Shown here: piece by piece, positions 13,658 to 18,753 of the stretch | How the letters are laid out: each line of letters begins with the position of its first letter | How positions within the stretch are numbered: the stretch's first letter is position 1 | NCBI GenBank assembly: GCA_040221375.1 | Contig: JAVKEP010000049.1 | Coordinates: 1 to 18,753 of the forward strand | Source: SHAN690 sp040221375 | Lineage (GTDB): Bacteria > Bacteroidota > Bacteroidia > Flavobacteriales_G > Salibacteraceae | Direction of reading: 5' to 3' | DNA: 18,753 nucleotides | The notes under the pieces: model-generated | The model's database searches: none | What the model was told of the DNA's origin: nothing | What the model saw: the letters and a program-made list of their open reading frames with translations, nothing else | Made by a program: the position numbers and the translations under genes

Positions 13658-14941
13658 ATGACCGACCCGAACGATACCCCACTGGCAGAACGGCTGCGCC
13701 CGAAAACATTGGATCAATACGTTGGCCAGGAGGCCATCGTGGGTGCCGATGGACCGATTCGACTTTCGATCAAGGCTGGAAGTCTTCCTTCGATCATCTT
13801 TTGGGGGCCTCCTGGCGTTGGAAAAACCACATTGGCGCAAATCCTAGCAGATGAATTAGAGCGACCGATGTTTACGTTGAGCGCGATTAGCAGCGGAGTG
13901 AAGGACGTCCGAGCGGTAATCGAGCAAGCGTCGAAGAAGGACCTGTTGAGCACGAAGAAGCCGATACTTTTTATCGATGAGATCCATCGATTCAGCAAAA
14001 GTCAACAAGACAGTTTGCTCGGGGCGGTAGAAAAAGGCGTAGTGACCTTGATCGGCGCTACAACCGAGAACCCTTCGTTTGAGGTCATCCCAGCTCTTTT
14101 GTCGCGGTGCCAAGTGTATGTTTTAGAAGGTTTCGGTGTAGACGAATTGGATCGCATCTTACAGCGCGCCTTGGAAGAAGATGAATGGCTCAAGGAACAA
14201 CAGCTCAAGATCGAAGAAAAGAAGGCATTGTTTCAACTCAGCGGAGGCGACGGAAGGAAGTTGCTCAATACCTTAGAATTGGTGGCTCAATCTGCCATTG
14301 CTGACCAACATCCAATTACCGATGAATTTGTCAAGCGGGTGGTCAAGCAGAAGATGGCGCGATACGACAAAACGGGAGAGCAGCACTACGACATCATCTC
14401 GGCTTTTATCAAGAGCATTCGAGGCAGCGATCCGAATGCTTCGGTCTATTGGCTGGCACGCATGATTGAAGGAGGGGAAGATCCTATGTTCATCGCACGT
14501 CGCCTGTTGATCCTTGCCAGCGAAGACATCGGCCTCGCCAATCCCACTGCCCTGGTGATGGCCAACAATTGCTATCAAGCGGTCCATGCCATTGGCTACC
14601 CTGAATGCCGGATTGTTTTGTCTCAGACCACGGTGTACTTGGCCACTTCACCCAAGAGCAATTCAACCTACATGGCGATCAATGAAGCGCAAGCCAAAGT
14701 GCGTGAAACGGGTGATCTCTCTGTGCCGCTGCCGATACGGAATGCGCCGACCAAGTTGATGAAAGAACTGGGCTACGGTGAAGACTACAAGTACGCGCAC
14801 AGCTACGAAGGAAATTTCATCGAACATGAATTTCTTCCCGAGGAGATAAAGGGAGAGGTATTTTATAAGCCAGGTACGAACACGCGTGAAAACGGAGTGC
14901 TAGAATTCCTCAAAGCCCGGTGGAAAAAGTACAAGTATTGA
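13658..14941 (+). CDS. rarA: Replication-associated recombination protein A (RarA/MgsA), AAA+ ATPase
   Basis: This 427-aa AAA+ ATPase of the RarA/MgsA/WRNIP1 family acts at stalled replication forks and gaps. It opens with the family's PLAERLRPKTLDQYVGQ. Walker A GPPGVGKT is at residues 50-57, Walker B FIDEIH at 105-110, and sensor 1 GATTENPSF at 133-141. The C-terminal half has the family-specific tetramerisation/MgsA region, including ISAFIKSIRGSDPNASVYWLARMIEGGEDP and RRLLILASEDIGLANP. Length is typical. GAGG 5 nt before the ATG supports the start. A -7 box lies immediately upstream, so it may have its own promoter even though it follows the unknown lipoprotein gene by only 40 bp. Confidence 0.97.
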   Translation: MTDPNDTPLAERLRPKTLDQYVGQEAIVGADGPIRLSIKAGSLPSIIFWGPPGVGKTTLAQILADELERPMFTLSAISSGVKDVRAVIEQASKKDLLSTKKPILFIDEIHRFSKSQQDSLLGAVEKGVVTLIGATTENPSFEVIPALLSRCQVYVLEGFGVDELDRILQRALEEDEWLKEQQLKIEEKKALFQLSGGDGRKLLNTLELVAQSAIADQHPITDEFVKRVVKQKMARYDKTGEQHYDIISAFIKSIRGSDPNASVYWLARMIEGGEDPMFIARRLLILASEDIGLANPTALVMANNCYQAVHAIGYPECRIVLSQTTVYLATSPKSNSTYMAINEAQAKVRETGDLSVPLPIRNAPTKLMKELGYGEDYKYAHSYEGNFIEHEFLPEEIKGEVFYKPGTNTRENGVLEFLKARWKKYKY

Positions 14942-15092
14942 CGAGGCATGTGCTCGCGCTTTCTTAGCGAACGGGTGGTTTCTGATTGATTTCCAAGACG
15001 TTGATGAACGAGCTGTCGAGTAGGGTGTTGCATTTCTACGCGATTCCCGTTCATCCTTTTCGGAAGCCGCTGGTCATTTATCGGTCGGTAGA

Positions 15093-15125
15093 TGATATTA
15101 TTTTGATATCATTGTAATGTCATTA
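15093..15125. repeat. Three tandem 11-bp repeats, candidate operator of the SPFH operon
   Basis: Three contiguous 11-bp units sit just before the SPFH gene: TGATATTATTT, then TGATATCATTG, then TAATGTCATTA. Units 1 and 2 agree at 9 of 11 positions, and units 2 and 3 at 8 of 11. The centre of unit 2, TGATATCA, is itself a perfect palindrome. A period of one helical turn is what cooperative ribbon-helix-helix repressors often use, and the third gene of the operon encodes such a protein. The array ends 12 bp before the preferred start at 15138. Confidence 0.55.
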
Positions 15126-15137
15126 AAACAATACATC

Positions 15138-15995
15138 ATGAAACAAGAACACATAGTGAAGATAACGAGTGGATATGCGATGTTGCTCGTGGCATTCTTC
15201 TTTTTAGCGGCTGTAGTGGTAAGCATTGTCATCAGTATGTTTCCGTTTGCGGTGGTATTCGCACTTCTTTTTTTCCTCACTGTACCTGGGTTCTTTTTCA
15301 TCAATCCAAACGGGTCGATGGTGCTGACTTTGTTTGGTGCTTACAAAGGGACGGTGAAGCAAAACGGATTCTTTTGGGCGAACCCCTTTTATACGAAAAA
15401 GCGCATCTCATTGCGGGCTCGGAATTTTGACAGCGAGCGCGTCAAGGTCAACGATAAGCTGGGCAATCCCATCATGATTTCGGTGATTTTGGTTTGGAAG
15501 GTTGAGAACACTTTTAAAGCGGCCTTTGAGGTCGATAATTTTGAAAACTTCGTCCGCGTACAAACCGATGCAGCGGTGCGCAAGATGTCGGGCTTGTATC
15601 CGTACGATGATTGGGAAGACAGCGATGAATATAAGATTACCCTTCGATCGGGAATGACCGAGGTGAATGAAGCGTTGGAGGGAGAGCTAAGCGAGCGGCT
15701 AGAAATCGCGGGAATCAACGTGATGGAAGCCAGAATAGGCTACCTGGCCTACGCGGAAGAAATCGCCAGCGCGATGCTCAAACGCCAGCAAGCAACTGCC
15801 ATCATCGCCGCTAGAGAAAAAATAGTAGAAGGGGCTGTAGGTATGGTGGAGAATGCACTCCATCAATTGGCGGATAAAAGCATCGTAACGTTTGACAACG
15901 ACAAGAAGGCTAGCATGGTGAGTAACTTGATGGTTGTCTTGTGTTCGGATAAGGAAGTTACTCCAATTGTCAATACCGGTTCTTTATACCAATAA
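15138..15995 (+). CDS. SPFH/band-7 domain membrane protein
   Basis: This 285-aa protein (from the ATG at 15138) has two N-terminal hydrophobic segments (about residues 14-32 and 35-54), then an SPFH domain beginning with INPNGSMVLTLFGAYKGT and running through RNFDSERVKVNDKLGNPIMISVILVWKV. The stretch EEIASAMLKRQQATAIIAAREKIVEGAV near residues 205-232 is the helical part typical of the family, which includes flotillins, stomatins and prohibitins and forms membrane-associated rings or microdomains. I chose the second ATG because the first (15117) overlaps the tandem repeats and adds only MSLKQYI. It is followed after 4 bp by the DUF4177-like gene and then an RHH regulator gene, forming one operon. 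From memory this gene set occurs widely in Bacteroidota, but its role is not established to my knowledge. Confidence 0.9.
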   Translation: MKQEHIVKITSGYAMLLVAFFFLAAVVVSIVISMFPFAVVFALLFFLTVPGFFFINPNGSMVLTLFGAYKGTVKQNGFFWANPFYTKKRISLRARNFDSERVKVNDKLGNPIMISVILVWKVENTFKAAFEVDNFENFVRVQTDAAVRKMSGLYPYDDWEDSDEYKITLRSGMTEVNEALEGELSERLEIAGINVMEARIGYLAYAEEIASAMLKRQQATAIIAAREKIVEGAVGMVENALHQLADKSIVTFDNDKKASMVSNLMVVLCSDKEVTPIVNTGSLYQ

Positions 15996-15999
15996 GCAC

Positions 16000-16152
16000 A
16001 TGGACAAGTACAAGATCATCAAGAAAGGCTTGTTTCAGAAACTCTCGAGCTTCGAAGAGGACATCAATGGGTTGTCGGCCGAGGGGTGGAGGGTAGTGAG
16101 TTCTTCATCGGACAATGCCACGCTCTACGTAATCATGGAAAGACAGCGATGA
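16000..16152 (+). CDS. Small DUF4177-like protein
   Basis: This 50-aa protein is the middle gene of the SPFH operon, starting 4 bp after the SPFH stop and ending 4 bp before the RHH start. It has the outline of DUF4177: an initial strand (YKIIKKG), a helix with LSSFEEDINGLSAEGWRVVSS and a last strand (ATLYVIMERQ). The 'L...GW.vvs' core is the recognisable part. There is no signal peptide, so it should be cytosolic. The frame stays open further upstream, but the ATG at 16000 gives the right domain limits. Function is unknown; close packing with its neighbours suggests that all three products work together. Confidence 0.82.
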   Translation: MDKYKIIKKGLFQKLSSFEEDINGLSAEGWRVVSSSSDNATLYVIMERQR

Positions 16153-16156
16153 ACTT

Positions 16157-16309
16157 ATGGCTAAAAAAGCATTTGCTTTACGCGTAGACGAAGAGGTGAT
16201 GAAGGCCATAGAGCAATGGGCGAATGATGAATTTCGCTCGGTCAATGGTCAGATCGAGTGGATGCTCACACAGCAACTAAAATCATCCAAGCGCATTCCA
16301 AAGAAGTAA
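16157..16309 (+). CDS. Arc-like ribbon-helix-helix DNA-binding protein
   Basis: This 50-aa protein starts at the ATG at 16157 and ends at TAA 16307-16309. It has a beta strand KAFALRVDE, helix A EEVMKAIEQWANDEF and helix B SVNGQIEWMLTQQL, the fold of Arc/MetJ-type regulators, followed by a basic tail (KSSKRIPKK). The strand residues F-A-L-R are the ones that enter the DNA major groove in this family. RHH proteins act as dimers, often cooperatively on tandem sites, and many repress their own operon. This gene is the last of the SPFH operon, and three tandem 11-bp repeats lie at the operon front, which makes autoregulation a reasonable inference. No toxin gene is adjacent, so it is not obviously an antitoxin. 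Confidence 0.88.
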   Translation: MAKKAFALRVDEEVMKAIEQWANDEFRSVNGQIEWMLTQQLKSSKRIPKK

Positions 16310-16317
16310 GTAACTGC

Positions 16318-16349
16318 AAAAAAAAAGGCGACCCAATGAGGTCGCCTTT
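16318..16349 (-). terminator. Terminator of rpmH
   Basis: A perfect 10-bp stem (AAAGGCGACC and GGTCGCCTTT) with a 6-nt loop is bordered on the left by a run of nine A. Read on the minus strand this gives a stem followed by a T run, an ideal intrinsic terminator for rpmH. It sits between the convergent RHH and rpmH genes and may also slow + strand transcripts, though the T tract on that side is only three bases. Confidence 0.9.
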
Positions 16350-16372
16350 CGTGTTGAAGTTCTATTGTTCAA

Positions 16373-16531
16373 TTATTTCTTGAACGGCATTTCGTCAGAT
16401 ACGGTCAGGCGTCTGCGTCCTTTGGCGCGACGACGAGCCAATACTTTGCGACCGTTCTTAGAGCTCATGCGCTCACGGAAGCCGTGCTTATTCTTTCGTT
16501 TCTTGATCGAAGGTTGAAATGTCCGTTTCAT
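16373..16531 (-). CDS. rpmH: 50S ribosomal protein L34
   Basis: This 52-aa, highly basic protein begins MKRTFQPSIKKRKNKHGF and continues with RERMSSKNGRKVLARRRAKG, the hallmark of L34, a structural protein of the large ribosomal subunit. The C-terminal extension (RRRLTVSDEMPFKK) is typical of Bacteroidota L34. It stands alone here, with its own promoter and terminator: neither rnpA nor dnaA, its neighbours in many bacteria, is adjacent. The start codon lies 22 nt after a perfect TACCTTTG -7 box. Confidence 0.97.
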   Translation of the reverse strand: MKRTFQPSIKKRKNKHGFRERMSSKNGRKVLARRRAKGRRRLTVSDEMPFKK

Positions 16532-16553
16532 GATTTCGCTTATAAAAGGGGCG

Positions 16554-16584
16554 CAAAGGTAACGTTCTCTATTTAATGTTCAAG
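16554..16584 (-). promoter_or_regulatory. Promoter of rpmH
   Basis: On the minus strand CTTG, a 19-bp spacer and TACCTTTG fit the Bacteroidota sigma-A layout (TTTG, 19-21 bp, TAnnTTTG) with one mismatch in the -33 element. The promoter fills the gap between the stop of the T9SS gene and the rpmH start. Confidence 0.8.
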
Positions 16585-16588
16585 TAAT

Positions 16589-18753
16589 TTATCTCTTTTC
16601 TTTCACGATCGGAACAGCGATTCTTTCCGGTCCCATTTTAAGGAGAATAGAATAGACACCTGATGGCAATGATTGGATGTCGATTTCGAAGGGGCCCGAC
16701 CCATTGAGTTGTGGATGTTCGATTGAAATGATCGACTTCCCGAGCATATCAATGACAGAAATACGGTCGATTTGCTGGATCGCATTTGGGTGGGTAAATT
16801 CTATGAACACACTTTGATCAGCCGGTGATGGATAGACCTTAACGTCCATATTGTTCAATACGCTCACCCCAGTTCCTGTAACAATAAACGCTTCGGACCA
16901 GTCGCTCCAGCAGCCGTCTTGGTTGATGCGCACACTGTAAAATGCGTCGTCGGGATTCAGGTAGTATTGGCCTGCAGTTGCTGTGATGGTATCGTTGCGT
17001 TTCCATTGATAGATCGTTCCCAAAATGGTGCATTCTAGGCTGTCGACCAGCTGCGCGATGGTCGGAGTAGGCGGTATTGGAATTACGCTCATGGTAATCG
17101 TGCTGGTAACACCCGAACAGCCGTTGGTGTCAATGATGAGTACGTTGATGCTATCGCCATCCGCTAAGCTCGAAGTGACCCACGTGGAAGCAGCGCCGCT
17201 TTGCACTGAAGTGCCATTCAGGTGAAAATCGTGGTTGCTGATTCCAGAGCCGTTGTTAGAGAAAGCAACGGTATCGCCCTCGCAAATTTGGGATCCCTCA
17301 TCAGAAGTGAGTTGGGAGGTTGGAGCCGGCCAAACGTTCAGGTTCAGTTCGGTGTCGTCTGTACACCCATTGGGATCTGTGATGTTTACTTCGACCACAT
17401 CACCGGGTTGTACATTCGGAATCTCCACCGTGTTGCTCGAGCCGACTTGGAACAGCGAACCGTTGAGATAGAAATCGTACGCGGTCATTCCCAGGTTGGC
17501 CGATACGATGGCGGTATCTCCTTCGCAGTATTCGTCGTTGATGCTGTTTGACAGTAATACGGCGGCGGGCGTGTTGACGGTGAAATTACTGATTACCAAG
17601 GTAGAATCACTTCCATTGGAGTTTTCGACATAGAGGTACACATCGTAGGTGCCGGCAGCAGTAATCGTCATGTAGGCAGGTTTCGTATTGGGGTTGCTTC
17701 CGCTCACTAATGCGGCGCCTTTGGATGGGTAAACATTCCAGCGAAGCGAATCTACTCCGTACGCGCTCGTGCTCGTAAGTTTGAAAGTCCCCGGATCACA
17801 AGGTCCTGCGCCGTTCAGCTCGTAGTCGCCAAACGCCATTGCCGCCAAGTTTCCTGGATCGTAGAGGTCGCTTTCCCAAAGTCCTCTTCCGTAAGTGCCT
17901 GCGCGAAGCTTGCGGGCTTGCCAGTCGCCTTCTACGTGGTAGATTTCCAGTTCCGTGATTTCAGCGGTGGTCGGTAACCCGTCGTAGAATGGCACCCAAT
18001 TCGAAAGGCTGTTGTCTTTGTAATAAACGCCGGCATCTGTCCCTACGTATAGCCCACCATCGGTATATGGATCAGCGACGAGGCAATTCTTGCTCACTCC
18101 GGGTAGGTTTCCATTGATGCTAAACCACGATGCTCCGCCGTTGTTCGATTGATACACAACGTTGCTCCTAATCATGAATATCCGGTTATTCGATTGCGGT
18201 GAAGTCTCAATGTCACTGATGTACCAGCCGGATGGCAGCGAGCTGCTTAAGTCTGTCCACGTGGGTGACGTGCCCAATGCATTGTCTGACCTGAAAAGTT
18301 TATTGTCGCTTCTGAGCGCAAACAATCGGTTGCTGTTGACTTTGCTCTGCCTAAGCTGCCTCATGTTACTTGAATTGGAACCAGCAAGGCTGTTACTAAT
18401 GGCTGTAAAACTCGGAGAACTGGCGTAGGCATTGGTTGTTCTCCAGACGTTCTTATATCCGAAAAACATGGTTTGGGAGTTGCTATTACTCTGAATGTAG
18501 GGAGCGACCCAAGCCCCCGATTCAGTGATGCCGTTTACGTTTTGAGCAGCGAAGCTGCCGAAGCTATATCCACCATTCGTTGATCGCGCCACATTTCCGT
18601 AATAGACGGAGGCATACACATAATTATCGTTGGCGTAATCGATGATGCATTCCATGCCATCGCCGCCGCGCTCTGTTCTGAATCCGTTCGCATCCCAGAT
18701 TGCTGTTCCATTGTCTTGGTAGCCGTTGATGACAAATGCTTCCGTGTTTTGGC
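16589..18753 (-). CDS. T9SS-secreted beta-propeller protein, 5' end outside the window
   Basis: The frame is open to the right edge of the window, so the N-terminus and signal peptide are missing; about 720 residues are visible. The first part is a sortilin/BNR-like beta-propeller: QDNGT then GGDG close to the window edge, repeated 'N.R.f.(i/l).R.(s/d)n..(v/l)(y/f)(r/q)S(d/n)n' blades, LYVGTDAGVYYKD and a closing AGTYGRGLWESDL. Then come two Ig-like repeats of about 90 residues, each with CEGD, FYLNG or FHLNG and a D.NGC end. The C-terminus (about nt 16592-16855) is a T9SS type A sorting domain: DVKVYPSPADQSVFIEF, DMLGKSII, LPSGVYSILLK. It should be exported through the outer membrane and anchored or released. 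No catalytic site is evident; ligand unknown. Confidence 0.93.
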   Translation of the reverse strand, partial: QNTEAFVINGYQDNGTAIWDANGFRTERGGDGMECIIDYANDNYVYASVYYGNVARSTNGGYSFGSFAAQNVNGITESGAWVAPYIQSNSNSQTMFFGYKNVWRTTNAYASSPSFTAISNSLAGSNSSNMRQLRQSKVNSNRLFALRSDNKLFRSDNALGTSPTWTDLSSSLPSGWYISDIETSPQSNNRIFMIRSNVVYQSNNGGASWFSINGNLPGVSKNCLVADPYTDGGLYVGTDAGVYYKDNSLSNWVPFYDGLPTTAEITELEIYHVEGDWQARKLRAGTYGRGLWESDLYDPGNLAAMAFGDYELNGAGPCDPGTFKLTSTSAYGVDSLRWNVYPSKGAALVSGSNPNTKPAYMTITAAGTYDVYLYVENSNGSDSTLVISNFTVNTPAAVLLSNSINDEYCEGDTAIVSANLGMTAYDFYLNGSLFQVGSSNTVEIPNVQPGDVVEVNITDPNGCTDDTELNLNVWPAPTSQLTSDEGSQICEGDTVAFSNNGSGISNHDFHLNGTSVQSGAASTWVTSSLADGDSINVLIIDTNGCSGVTSTITMSVIPIPPTPTIAQLVDSLECTILGTIYQWKRNDTITATAGQYYLNPDDAFYSVRINQDGCWSDWSEAFIVTGTGVSVLNNMDVKVYPSPADQSVFIEFTHPNAIQQIDRISVIDMLGKSIISIEHPQLNGSGPFEIDIQSLPSGVYSILLKMGPERIAVPIVKEKR

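Noticed and set aside
14942..15092. Possible gene remnant or element between rarA and the SPFH operon
   Set aside because: No frame with family resemblance, no strong hairpin with a T tract and no copy elsewhere in the window; I see nothing supportable.
15004..15117. 37-codon + strand ORF before the SPFH gene, its stop overlapping the first SPFH ATG (TAATG)
   Set aside because: Too short, no family resemblance, and its end runs through the tandem repeats that look regulatory; probably chance.
16157..16309. RHH gene as the antitoxin of a toxin-antitoxin pair
   Set aside because: No adjacent gene resembles a toxin; the neighbours are SPFH and DUF4177-like proteins and, convergently, rpmH.

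Overview
The window looks like a chromosomal segment from a marine-type Flavobacteriales (Bacteroidota) bacterium. The evidence is a secreted protein with a C-terminal type IX secretion (T9SS) sorting domain, several boxes matching the Bacteroidota sigma-A -7 consensus TAnnTTTG, a menaquinone gene (menA), a characteristic flavobacterial L34 protein, and a non-coding element that resembles a flavobacterial structured RNA. There are no tRNA or rRNA genes, no transposases and no CRISPR array. Gene density is high and no gap exceeds about 200 bp.

Layout, left to right. (1) 2-1570 (+): the 3' part of a surface or secreted protein built from OmpL47-type repeats, closed by a strong terminator. (2) 1622-4258 (-): bcp (thiol peroxidase), recA, a terminator, then a TPR lipoprotein. 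(3) 4369-5286 (+): acylphosphatase and endonuclease III (nth). (4) 5290-6138 (-): an ECF sigma factor and a 64-aa protein, whose terminator lies inside the 3' end of nth. (5) 6360-9203 (+): uvrA, followed by a structured intergenic element. (6) 9364-11873 (-): truA and an ABC exporter, with a 4-nt overlap. (7) 11895-14941 (+): menA, an unknown lipoprotein, and rarA. (8) 15138-16309 (+): an operon of an SPFH/band-7 membrane protein, a 50-aa DUF4177-like protein and a 50-aa Arc-like ribbon-helix-helix (RHH) protein, preceded by three tandem 11-bp repeats. (9) 16373-18753 (-): rpmH (L34), then a large T9SS-exported beta-propeller protein cut by the window end.

Most of the window is core housekeeping, with a notable concentration of genome maintenance genes (recA, nth, uvrA, rarA) plus a peroxide-detoxifying enzyme and an ECF sigma factor. 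The most interesting parts are the SPFH/DUF4177/RHH operon with its candidate operator, the use of the nth 3' end as the terminator of the opposing sigma operon (in an Nth that has lost its Fe-S cluster cysteines), the unknown small protein behind the sigma factor, the intergenic structured element, and several -7 boxes placed so close to start codons that leaderless transcripts are likely.
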